From contig NZ_SADD01000001.1 of assembly GCF_004005565.1 (NCBI RefSeq), positions 496,001 through 560,000 of the forward strand: a DNA stretch of 64,000 nucleotides, read 5' to 3'. Position 1 is the stretch's first letter. Each line of letters starts with the position of its first letter. Position numbers and translations under genes: made by a program. This document shows, piece after piece, positions 54,103-63,979 of this stretch. The notes under the pieces are model-generated. The model searched no databases. It saw nothing but the letters and a program-made list of their open reading frames with translations, and was not told the origin of the DNA. Origin of the DNA: Lujinxingia sediminis (GTDB lineage Bacteria > Myxococcota_A > Bradymonadia > Bradymonadales > Bradymonadaceae).

Positions 54103-54627
54103 ATGGCGGATAAAGAACCGAAGATTAATCGTCGCATTCGCGCTCCCGAAGTGCGTGTGATCGATCCCGATGGCGAGCAGCTGGGTATCATGAGCTCCGA
54201 CGACGCACTGGAGAAGGCCGAGGGTTTTGGCCTGGATCTGGTGGAGGTCGCCCCTCAGGCGCGCCCGCCGGTCGTCCGGATCATGGACTACGGTAAGTTC
54301 AAGTACCAGCAGAAGAAGCGCACTGCCGAGGCCCGCAAGAAGTCCTCGCGCGTCGAGCTTAAAGAAGTCAAATTTCGTCCGAAGACCGACGAGCACGACT
54401 TCCAGACTAAGCTTCGCCGTGCGCGCCGCTTCCTCGAAGAGAACAACAAGGTCAAGTTGACCGTGATGTTCCGCGGCCGTGAGATCACCCACCCCGAGAT
54501 CGCGCGCACCATGCTCCAGCGCGCGGCTGAGGAGCTGGCCGATGCAGCTCAAGTTGAGCAGAGTACTCGGATGGAAGGGCGCAATATGACGCTTTTCCTT
54601 ACTCCGAAGAACGTCATTGTCAGCTGA
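54103..54627 (+). CDS. infC: Translation initiation factor IF-3
   Basis: A 174-aa factor that binds the 30S subunit and checks start-codon pairing. It begins with NRRIRAPEVRVIDPDGEQLG, has the linker MDYGKFKYQQKKR and the C-terminal domain with TDEHDFQTKLRRA and VMFRGREITHPE. It starts with an ordinary ATG behind GAGG, not the rare AUU used for IF-3 autocontrol in E. coli, so that feedback is probably absent. It heads the infC-rpmI-rplT cluster but is followed by its own terminator. Confidence 0.97.
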   Translation: MADKEPKINRRIRAPEVRVIDPDGEQLGIMSSDDALEKAEGFGLDLVEVAPQARPPVVRIMDYGKFKYQQKKRTAEARKKSSRVELKEVKFRPKTDEHDFQTKLRRARRFLEENNKVKLTVMFRGREITHPEIARTMLQRAAEELADAAQVEQSTRMEGRNMTLFLTPKNVIVS

Positions 54628-54654
54628 GACTCTGGGCCTCAGAGAGTAAAGAAG

Positions 54655-54682
54655 CGCCGGACATGTTGTCCGGCGTTTTTTT
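54655..54682 (+). terminator. Terminator or attenuator between infC and rpmI
   Basis: Nine-base-pair stem CGCCGGACA / TGTCCGGCG around TGT, followed by seven T residues. Its position inside an otherwise co-directional infC-rpmI-rplT cluster suggests either separate transcription of rpmI-rplT or partial read-through. Confidence 0.88.
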
Positions 54683-54844
54683 GTGAGGGGGCACCATGGC
54701 ACGGCGTCCCGAAACCTCGGTGGGCCGATCCTCCTCAAATTGAGGGTTGCCATACCGATGTCATTCAGGTAGCTGTATCCGCCCTTTCAAAGGGAGCTTT
54801 TGAGCGTGTCGGCAGTCGGCACGCCATCTGTCCAGGAGATTGAT

Positions 54845-55042
54845 ATGTCGAAGATGAAAACGCATCGCGGAGCCGCCAAACGCTTCAAGATGACCAAGAG
54901 CGGTAAAGTGAAGTACCGCCGCGGCTTCCGCGCCCACATCCTGACCAAGAAGAGCAGCAAGCGTAAGCGTCATCTCCGCAAAGACGGGTACATCCACCCG
55001 GCGGACGAGCCTCGCGTCAAGAAGCTTATTGGCGAAGGTTAA
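54845..55042 (+). CDS. rpmI: 50S ribosomal protein bL35
   Basis: A 65-aa basic protein: MSKMKTHRGAAKRFKMTKSG, then RRGFRAHILTKKSSKRKRHLR and a short tail, diagnostic of L35. The ATG at 54845 has AGGAG six bases upstream; an in-frame start 15 codons earlier would add a non-family extension. 63 bp ahead of rplT. Confidence 0.97.
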   Translation: MSKMKTHRGAAKRFKMTKSGKVKYRRGFRAHILTKKSSKRKRHLRKDGYIHPADEPRVKKLIGEG

Positions 55043-55105
55043 GACACCACGTTTGTGCTTTACCCGGTCCTGATCTGGGTTGCCCCAACACCATGAGGAA
55101 GAGCT

Positions 55106-55462
55106 ATGCCACGCGTCAAAAGAGGTTTTAAAGCGCGTCGTCGTCGCAAGAAGGTCTTGCGCGCGGCCAAAGGTTTCGTCGGCGGTCGCCGTCGTTTGTT
55201 CAAGAACGCCAAAGAGACCCTGCACCGCTCGTGGGTCTACGCTTACCGCGATCGTCGTCAGCGCAAGCGTCAGTTCCGTCGTCTGTGGATCACCCGTATT
55301 AACGCCGCCGCTCGCCAGAATGGGATGAGCTACAGCGCGTTGATCGGTGGGCTGAAGCGCGCCGGTGTGGAACTGGACCGCAAGGTTCTGGCGGATATGG
55401 CCGTGTTTGACTCGGCCGGGTTCGCTCAAGTGGTCAGCGCGGCGAAGAACGCCTCGAACTGA
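55106..55462 (+). CDS. rplT: 50S ribosomal protein bL20
   Basis: A 118-aa protein: [54 protein letters not shown]. These match L20 throughout. L20 represses its own operon in several bacteria through an mRNA structure; none was modelled here. Confidence 0.98.
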   Translation: MPRVKRGFKARRRRKKVLRAAKGFVGGRRRLFKNAKETLHRSWVYAYRDRRQRKRQFRRLWITRINAAARQNGMSYSALIGGLKRAGVELDRKVLADMAVFDSAGFAQVVSAAKNASN

Positions 55463-55499
55463 TCGCGGCGCACTCTTAAGAAGCGCTGCAGGTTGAGTG

Positions 55500-55553
55500 A
55501 CGCCCCGTTTCGAATCATCAGTCAGGATGAGGCGATCGGGGCGTTTGTTTTTT
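55500..55553 (+). terminator. Terminator or attenuator in the rplT-pheS spacer
   Basis: Outer stem ACGCCCCG / CGGGGCGT enclosing 29 bases that include a small inner CATC/GATG stem, followed by TTGTTTTTT. It ends 56 bp before pheS, so it could end the rplT transcript or attenuate pheST. Confidence 0.7.
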
Positions 55554-55609
55554 CTTGGCGGTGGATGCCGCCGGATAACGATCGACGCGAAGCAAAAGGA
55601 TAAGGCGCG

Positions 55610-56641
55610 ATGAACGTGGAAGAGCTCAGCAACAAGCTCGAAGATCTGGCCGGGCAGGCCGTCGAAGAGCTGGCCGTTGCTCCTCGCAAAGAGGACGCCA
55701 TTCAGATCAAGAACCGCTACCTGGGTCGTAAAGGCGATGTGCAGGAGATGATGAAGGTGCTGCGCGATCTGCCTCATGAAGCGCGCCGGGTGGCCGGGCA
55801 GGCCTCCAACGCCTGCAAGACCGCCATCGAAGAGGCCTTTGAGGCGCGGATGCGCGCGCTGGCCAACGAGGAACTCGAGCGCAAGATGCGCGATGAGGCT
55901 GTCGATATCACCCTGCCCGCACGCCCGCTGAACGCCTCGATGGGACATCCGCTGCGCCAGATCGAGCAGGAACTCATCGGGATCTTCGAGGAGATGGGCT
56001 TCGAGGTGGCCGAGGGGCCCGAGATCGAGACGGACTACTTCAACTTCGAGGCGTTGAACTTCCCGCCGGATCACCCCGCGCGCGATATGCAAGACACCTT
56101 CATGCTCGATGACCAGCGTCTGTTGCGCACGCACACCTCACCGGTGCAGGTGCGTACGATGCAGGCCTACGACCTTCCGGTGCGCGTGATCTCGCCGGGG
56201 CGCGTCTACCGCTGCGACAGCGATATTACGCACAGCCCGGTTTTTCATCAGATCGAGGGGCTCTTGATCGATGAGCACGTGACCTTTGGCGATCTCAAAG
56301 GAACGCTGCAGCTCTTTGCCGAACGCTGCTTCGGAGAGGGCACACCGATTCGTCTGCGCCCGAGCTTCTTCCCCTTCACCGAGCCGAGCGCCGAGGTCGA
56401 TGTCGGCTGCATCTTCTGCCGCGGCCAGGGCTGCCGTGTGTGCAGTCACACCGGCTGGCTGGAGATCTTAGGCTCGGGCATGGTCGACCCCAACGTGCTG
56501 GAGGCCTCGGGCATCGATCCGCAGCGCTACAGCGGGTTTGCGTTCGGGCTCGGGGTGGAGCGAGTGGCGATGCTCAAGCTGGGCGTCAACGACATCCGGC
56601 TCTTCTACGAGAACGATCTTCGCTTTCTTGAGCAGTTCTGA
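55610..56641 (+). CDS. pheS: Phenylalanyl-tRNA synthetase alpha subunit
   Basis: The 343-aa catalytic subunit of the (alpha-beta)2 enzyme. It has the N-terminal coiled coil, MGFEVAEGPEIETDYFNFEA, the motif 2 region (PGRVYRCDSDITHSPVFHQ), the cysteine-rich stretch (CIFCRGQGCRVCSHTGWLEI) and motif 3 FGLGVERVAML. AAGGATAAGG precedes the ATG. pheT follows 56 bp on. Confidence 0.98.
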   Translation: MNVEELSNKLEDLAGQAVEELAVAPRKEDAIQIKNRYLGRKGDVQEMMKVLRDLPHEARRVAGQASNACKTAIEEAFEARMRALANEELERKMRDEAVDITLPARPLNASMGHPLRQIEQELIGIFEEMGFEVAEGPEIETDYFNFEALNFPPDHPARDMQDTFMLDDQRLLRTHTSPVQVRTMQAYDLPVRVISPGRVYRCDSDITHSPVFHQIEGLLIDEHVTFGDLKGTLQLFAERCFGEGTPIRLRPSFFPFTEPSAEVDVGCIFCRGQGCRVCSHTGWLEILGSGMVDPNVLEASGIDPQRYSGFAFGLGVERVAMLKLGVNDIRLFYENDLRFLEQF

Positions 56642-56697
56642 GCTGAGTGCCCTTTGCAGGCGCGCCAACACAAGACCTTTTGAACGACGAGTAGACG

Positions 56698-59181
56698 ATG
56701 AAAGTGAGCTTGAACTGGCTCAATCAGTGGGTGGAAATCGAAGATCTGGACGCCGATGAACTGGCCTCTCGCCTGACTCTGGCAGGGCTGGAAGTCGAAG
56801 AGGTCGAGCGGATCGGCGAAGGTCAGGAGAAGATCGTGGTCGGTCGCATTGACGCGATCGAGGAGCACCCGAAGGCCGATCGCCTGGTGGTTTGTCAGGT
56901 CGACGCCGGGGAAGGGGAGCTGCGCCAGATCGTGTGCGGTGCCAAGAACATGAAGGCGGGCGATTTTGTACCGGTGGCCCTCCCCGGAGCGGAGCCCCCG
57001 GGCATCGACTTCTCCATTGGCGCACGCAAGGTCATGGGCGTTCCCTCGGCCGGGATGTTGTGCAGTGAGGAGGAGCTTGACCTGGCGACGGAAAGCGAGG
57101 GGCTGATGCTCCTCGATCGTAGTCTCCCGGTCGGAACGCCGATCTTTGAAGCGCTGGGTCTCAAAGACGTGGTGCTGCATATCGGGCTGACTCCTAACCG
57201 CCCTGATTGCCTCAGCCATCGCGGTGTGGCGCGAGAGGTTGCCGCGCTCTACGGGCGCGTGCTCCGCTCGGAGCGCCTGCTGGCGAGTGCCGCGGCCTGG
57301 GAGGGCAGTGCATCCGACGCGATCGACGGGGCCGCTGCCCTGGAGGTGGTCGACGGGGAGGGCTGCCCGCGCTACACCGCTGCGGTGCTTGAGGGGGTTA
57401 AGGTAGGGCCGAGCCCTCTCTGGCTTCGTCATCGCCTCGTCGCACTGGGGATGCGCAGCGTCAACAACATCGTCGATGTGACCAACTACGTGCTGATGGA
57501 CCTGGGGCAGCCGCTGCACGCGTTTGATCTCGATAAGATCGAAGGTCATCAGATCATCGTGCGACGTGCCAGCGCCGGGGAGACGATCGAGGCCATCGAT
57601 CATAAGACCTACAAGCTCGATGAGGCGGATCTTGTGATTGCCGATGGCTCGCGCCCGGTGGCGATCGCCGGCGTGATGGGGGGCGCCGAAAGTGAGGTGA
57701 CCGAGGCGACCACGCGCATTTTGCTTGAGTGTGCGTACTTCGACCCGCGTTCGGTGCGCGTGACGGCCAAGCGCCACGGGCTGCATTCCGAGTCGAGCCA
57801 CCGCTATGAGCGGGGCATCGATCCGGGGACAATCGTCGATAATCTGCGCGAGGCTGTGGCGCTTCTTCTCCAGGCGCAAGCGCACCTGGAGGGCGATGCG
57901 CCCGTGGTGCGCAGCGGCATTCTCAATGAAGGGCCAGGCGTGAAAGCAGCCCCGGCGATTGCTCTCGGGAAAGATCGCGCGAATCAGGTCTTGGGTACGG
58001 ACATCGCGCCCGAAGAGGTGCTGAGCTACCTCAAAAGCGTCGGCGTTGAGTCTGTTGAGGATGAGGGCGACTCGTGGCGCTTTAGCGTTCCGAGCTACCG
58101 CCCGGATCTGGAGCGGGGGATTGATCTTGTTGAGGAAGTCGCCCGTCTGCACGGCTTCGATAAGATTGAGGCGACGCTTCCCCGTGCTTTAATGGGGCAT
58201 GCGCACCAGCTGCAGAAAGATGCGGAGCGCGGCACGATCGTCTCGCGCGCTGAGCGACGCGCGCTGAACTGGGTTCGCGATCTTCTTCTGAGCCAGGGTC
58301 TTCGCGAAGCGGTAAACTACAGCTTTATGGGAGAAGGCGATCTCGATCGCCTGCGTTTTGAAGACGATGATTCCCGGCGACTTGCGCCCAGGGTGGCCAA
58401 CCCTCTGGTCCAGGACCAGGCGTTGATGCGGACCACGCTGATCCCCGGCCTGCTCAACAACCTCAAGGTCAATCGGGCGCAACGGCGTCAGGATGTGGCG
58501 ATGTTCGAGGTAGGGCGTCGCTACTTTATGACCGAAGAGCGTCGCACCCTTGGCGTCGCGCTGACCGGGCGTAAGCGCATTCACTGGAGCGGTGAGACAA
58601 GCTGGGACTTCTTCGACCTCAAGGGCATGGTGGAGGCATTGGGGCAGGCCTTTGATGCGACGGACGCGAAGTGGAGCAAGCCTCAGGTCGATGAGCCGTA
58701 CCTGCATCCCGGTGTTCAGGCGGTGTGGACGGTGGGCAATCAGCCGGTAGCCTTTATCGGTCAACTGCATCCGGCGATAGCTTCCAAAGAGGGAAGTGAG
58801 CAGCCGATCTTTGTGGCCGAGGTCGATCTGGAGGCGTTGATCGACGAGGGGGCCCCCCTGCGCACGTTTAGCGCGTCGGCACGCTTCCCGGCGGTGGTGC
58901 GCGACTTCGCTCTGGTGGCTGATAACGAGGTGGCCTACGCGCGACTTCAGGAGGCGATCGAGGGACTTTGTGGCCGGGACGCCAGCTTTGGTGAGCTTTT
59001 TGAGAGTGTCGCGCTCTTCGACATTTACACCGGCCAGCCCATCCCCGAGGGCAAGCGTAGCCTCGCCATTAAAGTGACCTACCGCGCGCCCGATCGCACG
59101 CTGACGGAGGCCGAGATCGAGGCCGCAGATAACGCTCTGCTCGCCGCGGTTGAGGCGCAGGCCGGGGCTCGTCTGCGATAA
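56698..59181 (+). CDS. pheT: Phenylalanyl-tRNA synthetase beta subunit
   Basis: The 827-aa beta subunit. Domains in order: the EMAP/tRNA-binding domain (about 40-150; GRIDAIEEHPKADRLVVCQV), the B3/4 editing domain (about 215-390; VVDGEGCPRYTA), the B5 domain (about 410-480), a class II-like core (VNYSFMGEGDLDRLR) and the C-terminal ferredoxin-like anticodon-binding domain (FPAVVRDFALVADNEV). All are expected. Third gene of an apparent rplT-pheS-pheT-ihfA series as in E. coli. Confidence 0.98.
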   Translation: MKVSLNWLNQWVEIEDLDADELASRLTLAGLEVEEVERIGEGQEKIVVGRIDAIEEHPKADRLVVCQVDAGEGELRQIVCGAKNMKAGDFVPVALPGAEPPGIDFSIGARKVMGVPSAGMLCSEEELDLATESEGLMLLDRSLPVGTPIFEALGLKDVVLHIGLTPNRPDCLSHRGVAREVAALYGRVLRSERLLASAAAWEGSASDAIDGAAALEVVDGEGCPRYTAAVLEGVKVGPSPLWLRHRLVALGMRSVNNIVDVTNYVLMDLGQPLHAFDLDKIEGHQIIVRRASAGETIEAIDHKTYKLDEADLVIADGSRPVAIAGVMGGAESEVTEATTRILLECAYFDPRSVRVTAKRHGLHSESSHRYERGIDPGTIVDNLREAVALLLQAQAHLEGDAPVVRSGILNEGPGVKAAPAIALGKDRANQVLGTDIAPEEVLSYLKSVGVESVEDEGDSWRFSVPSYRPDLERGIDLVEEVARLHGFDKIEATLPRALMGHAHQLQKDAERGTIVSRAERRALNWVRDLLLSQGLREAVNYSFMGEGDLDRLRFEDDDSRRLAPRVANPLVQDQALMRTTLIPGLLNNLKVNRAQRRQDVAMFEVGRRYFMTEERRTLGVALTGRKRIHWSGETSWDFFDLKGMVEALGQAFDATDAKWSKPQVDEPYLHPGVQAVWTVGNQPVAFIGQLHPAIASKEGSEQPIFVAEVDLEALIDEGAPLRTFSASARFPAVVRDFALVADNEVAYARLQEAIEGLCGRDASFGELFESVALFDIYTGQPIPEGKRSLAIKVTYRAPDRTLTEAEIEAADNALLAAVEAQAGARLR

Positions 59182-59202
59182 GTCACAAAGATCGTGTTTC
59201 CT

Positions 59203-59240
59203 AAGACGGGGCCTTGTCTTAGACTGGGCCCCGTCTTGTG
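59203..59240 (+). terminator. Probable terminator after pheT
   Basis: Eleven-base-pair stem AAGACGGGGCC / GGCCCCGTCTT around a 13-base loop. The downstream tract (GTGATTTT) is only moderately T-rich, so termination may be partial before ihfA. Confidence 0.65.
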
Positions 59241-59376
59241 ATTTTGATGTCTCGGGCAGGGGCTCCCGGGGAGTGCGCGCGCAGCTGAACTCAGGGTTGC
59301 GCGCTGCGCTTGCGCCGACTACAAACCCGCCCGCTGTTCGAGTTTCCTGCGTATCGATGTGAGGAGTTGTAAGAAG

Positions 59377-59664
59377 ATGACGATTACCAAAGCGGATATT
59401 GTCGACACTGTCTACGAGAAGGTCGGGATCACCAAACGAGAGGCGTCTGACTATGTCGACACCATCTTCGAGGTCATGAAAGAGACCCTGGAAGAGGGCG
59501 AGGAGATCAAGGTCAGCGGGTTTGGCAAGTTTGAGGTGCGGGAGAAGGGCGAGCGTGTGGGACGGAACCCGCGCACGGGCATCGAGATTGTGATTCCCGA
59601 GCGTCGCGTACTGCGATTCAAAGTCAGTCAGGTGCTCAAGGACTCGATCAACGGCAAACGTTGA
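59377..59664 (+). CDS. ihfA: Integration host factor alpha subunit (HU/IHF family)
   Basis: A 95-aa DNA-bending protein: MTITKADIVDTVYEKVGITK, then VSGFGKFEVREKGERVGRNP and RTGIEIVIPERRVLRFK. The RNP at the beta-arm tip intercalates in DNA. The position after pheT supports the alpha subunit. The start at 59377 matches the family start; a GTG 18 bp upstream is in frame and lies within the GAGGAG ribosome site, so it is unlikely to be used. Confidence 0.93.
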   Translation: MTITKADIVDTVYEKVGITKREASDYVDTIFEVMKETLEEGEEIKVSGFGKFEVREKGERVGRNPRTGIEIVIPERRVLRFKVSQVLKDSINGKR

Positions 59665-59727
59665 TCTCCCCGGTCTTGTGACAAGACTCGTAATCCCATT
59701 TCGCTGACTACCAGATGAGTACTCCCG

Positions 59728-60468
59728 ATGACTCAGACCTCCGAGAAGACCTCGCCGGCAATGATTGAACTGCCTGAGAAGACCTATTTTAAGATCGGTG
59801 AGGTCGCCAAGCTGCTTGATGTAGAGCCCTACGTGCTGCGCTACTGGGAGACGGAGTTCGACACTCTGGAGCCGGAGAAGACCAAGAGCGGTCAGCGGGT
59901 TTATCAGCGTCACGACATTGAGCATCTGCTCGAGATCAAGGAGCTTCTCTATGTCGAGATGTTCACGATCGCCGGGGCGCGTCGGCAGCTGGAACGCGGA
60001 GGAGCGGTGCGCCTGTCGGCTTCAGTTAGCGGTCCTGCGGGCAGTGTGGTGAGCGCCGATGAGGAGCTTCTGGCAGATCTGACCGAGGCGCGCCGTGAGC
60101 TGGCCGAGGCGCAGCATGCATTGCAGGAAGCCCGGGAGTCGCAGCATGTGGAGCAGCAGCGTCTACGCGCCGAGCATCGTGCGCTGAAAGACGAGCGCGA
60201 CGCGCTTGGCGAAGAACTCTACGAGGCGCGCGCGCAACTTGCCGAGGGCGGCGACGTGGACGCCGAGGAGACCTTAAGGCTCGAGCAGGAGCTTGAGGCG
60301 TTGCGCGAGGAGCTCGCGCGGGAACGCCGTCGCCACGATGAGGTCTCCGAGGCAGGGCGTCGCATCGCGGAAGAGCGTGAACAACGCCGTCGTCGGGTGC
60401 TCTCCCAGATGCGCCGAGAAGTTGAGTCGCTGGCCGTGCTTGCGGATATCAACCGCTCGCGGCGCTGA
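59728..60468 (+). CDS. MerR-like regulator with long C-terminal coiled coil
   Basis: A 246-aa protein. Residues about 20-90 form a MerR helix-turn-helix: FKIGEVAKLLDVEPYVLRYW, then QRVYQRHDIEHLLEIKELL. The C-terminal 130 residues are heptad-like and Glu/Arg/Ala-rich (LTEARRELAEAQHALQEAR and on), much longer than the usual MerR dimerisation helix and with no effector-binding cysteines. This pheT-ihfA-merR neighbourhood is common in deltaproteobacteria, where the regulator's target is generally not defined. The ATG was chosen from the family start. Confidence 0.85.
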   Translation: MTQTSEKTSPAMIELPEKTYFKIGEVAKLLDVEPYVLRYWETEFDTLEPEKTKSGQRVYQRHDIEHLLEIKELLYVEMFTIAGARRQLERGGAVRLSASVSGPAGSVVSADEELLADLTEARRELAEAQHALQEARESQHVEQQRLRAEHRALKDERDALGEELYEARAQLAEGGDVDAEETLRLEQELEALREELARERRRHDEVSEAGRRIAEEREQRRRRVLSQMRREVESLAVLADINRSRR

Positions 60469-60857
60469 TTCGCTGCTGCCCTGATGGCCGCCGGGCCTCA
60501 GGGCATTCGTCTTGTACGTCGATATTTTTTGGGGGAAGAAGCGTCCCGAGCTAACTGTTGAGCCCGGTGAGGCGCATCGCTCTGCGCCCGGTCTATGAAA
60601 AGATTTCATAGCGGGGTCAACGATCCTCAGCGCTTCGGGTGAAGTGGAGTAGGAAACCCCCGATAGGTGAAACGTTGCTCCGCATGGCGCTTGCCTCGAT
60701 GTTTGATGGTTGCAGCGCCTAAGTGCTTGTCGTGACTAGCGAAAGGGCCATCCAAAATCAACATCTGTTGTTGGTATAAGATGTGCATATGAGGTGAGGG
60801 CCTGCTCGGTGTGGAGCGGGTACTCTTCTGAGTCTGTCGAACGCAAGGGCTGCTACC
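60469..60857. other. 389-bp region between the MerR-like gene and the sigma-factor gene
   Basis: No supported gene. It contains a perfect inverted repeat CTATGAAA-AGA-TTTCATAG (60593-60611) and, near the 3' end, an extended -10 promoter-like TTGGTATAAG (60771-60780) without a good -35. The unusually long spacer could carry an upstream promoter, a small RNA or regulatory sites for the sigma gene. Confidence 0.5.
60771..60780 (+). promoter_or_regulatory. Extended -10 promoter candidate for the sigma-factor gene
   Basis: TTGGTATAAG contains TATAAG (60775-60780) preceded by TGG, the extended -10 form that can work without a -35. It lies 77 bp before the start codon. Confidence 0.5.
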
Positions 60858-62465
<1,608 letters not shown>

Positions 62466-62473
62466 GAGATTTT

Positions 62474-62500
62474 TTGACACGTTCCGGCCCTCTGTAACAC
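62474..62500 (+). promoter_or_regulatory. Predicted promoter of the third kinase gene
   Basis: TTGACA (62474-62479), a 15-base spacer and TAACAC (62495-62500). It begins 9 bp after the sigma-factor stop, allowing the kinase to be transcribed on its own. Confidence 0.45.
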
Positions 62501-62558
62501 TTCGGGCAGGAGCTCCCAGGGAAGGGGGCACCACCTGAAGTGCACCAGGGAGGGTGTC

Positions 62559-63683
62559 ATGACCAGCCATATCCGCCGCGCGCCCGCAGCGCCGGCTTCG
62601 CAGCCCCAGGCCACGCTTAGCTACGGTCAGCATTTTGGCCCCTACGTCATCACCGGCTTTGCCGGGAGCGGGGCTACGAGCTACGTCTACAAGGCGCGTC
62701 GCCGCGATCGCGTCGAGCCGGTGGCGATCAAGGTGCTGCATCCTCATCTCGTGGCGGATGCGACCAAGCGCCTGAAGTTCTACCAGGAAGCGCGCATTAT
62801 GATGCGCATGCAACACCCCAACGTGGCGCGTTTTCATGACATCATCGAAGACGGCGACACGCTGGCGTTCGTTATGGAATACATCGACGGGCATACCCTG
62901 GAGCACTGGCGAGCTCTGCACAGTGAGCAGCTCGATGAGGCGACGCTGGGCTGTGTCTTTGTCGACGTGTTGCGGGGCCTGACCGCCGCCCACCGCCAGG
63001 GGGTGGTGCATCGCGATATGAAGCCGGCCAACGTCATGATCGCCCAGATCGAGGGGCACTACACCGCCAAGATCATCGATTTTGGGGTCGCTCGCTTTAT
63101 GGGGGAGCCTCTCAGCGAGAGCGAGCGCACCAAGATCGTCGGCACCGCCGCCTACATCTCACCGGAAGAGGTGGTGAACCCGGAGGAGGTGTGCCTGGCC
63201 AGCGACATCTACAGCCTGGGGGTGATGCTCTACGAGGCGGCCTGTGGTCGGCGCCCCTTCGAGGGTATGGAGGTGCGCGAGTTGATGGAGGCGCATGCGC
63301 GTTGCGCGCCCGACCGTCCACGTCAACTCAATCCCGGACTCTCCGGCGGCTTTGAGGCGGTGATCATGCGCACGCTGGAAAAGCGCCCGGACTCGCGCTT
63401 TGGCTCGGCCGCCGAGATGATCGGTGCCATAGAGATGGCCCTGCAGGGGGCCTATGAGCTTGAGCAGGCACCGATGCCGGGTGGTGAGCAGGAAGATGCA
63501 GCCACCGCCGAATGGACGCGGGTGGCTACTGAGGTTGCAACGCAGAGCCGACGTCGCAGCGTGGGGGCGTGGCTGCGACGATGCGTTGAGGCGGCTATCT
63601 CGCATCTGAGCTCGGAGCCCGCCCACGACGACCCGGCGCACTTTGCGCGTCGGCCCGCAGACGCGGTCATGCCCTTTCGCTGA
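62559..63683 (+). CDS. Cytosolic serine/threonine protein kinase
   Basis: A 374-aa Hanks-type kinase. Glycine loop FAGSGATSYVY, Lys58 in VAIKVL, Asp153 in HRDMKPAN, Asp174 in DFGVA and GTAAYISPEE are all present, so it should be active. Unlike the two kinases at 24-27 kb it has no membrane segment; the 85 residues after the kinase domain are charged and probably disordered. GGGAGGG precedes the ATG. It sits 93 bp downstream of the sigma-factor gene with a promoter-like sequence between. Confidence 0.9.
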   Translation: MTSHIRRAPAAPASQPQATLSYGQHFGPYVITGFAGSGATSYVYKARRRDRVEPVAIKVLHPHLVADATKRLKFYQEARIMMRMQHPNVARFHDIIEDGDTLAFVMEYIDGHTLEHWRALHSEQLDEATLGCVFVDVLRGLTAAHRQGVVHRDMKPANVMIAQIEGHYTAKIIDFGVARFMGEPLSESERTKIVGTAAYISPEEVVNPEEVCLASDIYSLGVMLYEAACGRRPFEGMEVRELMEAHARCAPDRPRQLNPGLSGGFEAVIMRTLEKRPDSRFGSAAEMIGAIEMALQGAYELEQAPMPGGEQEDAATAEWTRVATEVATQSRRRSVGAWLRRCVEAAISHLSSEPAHDDPAHFARRPADAVMPFR

Positions 63684-63710
63684 GCGTGTATGACACGCTG
63701 CGACATGTTC

Positions 63711-63738
63711 TTGACACAGAAGGTCATATTCGTAAGGT
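63711..63738 (+). promoter_or_regulatory. Sigma-70 promoter for the gene at the window edge
   Basis: Perfect -35 TTGACA (63711-63716), a 16-base spacer and -10 TAAGGT (63733-63738). The predicted transcript would have a leader of about 235 nt before the ATG at 63980. Confidence 0.7.
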
Positions 63739-63744
63739 ACGTCG

Positions 63745-63979
63745 GTAGGTTTCTAGCGAGCTATAGGATCGTAGCTGGTTGCGCTGCCCGCCAACAACAC
63801 CTGTGTTGTTGAATGTGTTTCCGCTGATCCCGGCTTTGGCTAAGAATCACGTGTTGGCCACGTCCTCCCAATGTGGAGGGCTCAGCCGTCGAGTCCGAGG
63901 AGCGGCAAGTCGCACCCTGAATGCGTTTGTCGACAGCGGGTATGCAATGCAACCCGTATGGTTTGAGGAGAGAGTAGTG
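63745..63979 (+). other. Long structured 5' leader
   Basis: The predicted untranslated leader holds several helices: CAACAACA-CCTG-TGTTGTTG (63792-63811 including the outer pair), a CCTCC/GGAGG pair near 63867-63878, and CGGGT/ACCCG (63937-63956) just before the GAGGAG ribosome site. It does not match a riboswitch class I recognise. Confidence 0.5.

Noticed and set aside
55463-55609. T-box riboswitch upstream of pheS
   Set aside because: No T-box core sequence is visible; only a simple hairpin and T-tract.
58189-59925. 578-codon minus-strand ORF opposite pheT, ihfA and the MerR-like gene
   Set aside because: Spans three recognised genes on the other strand; no family similarity.
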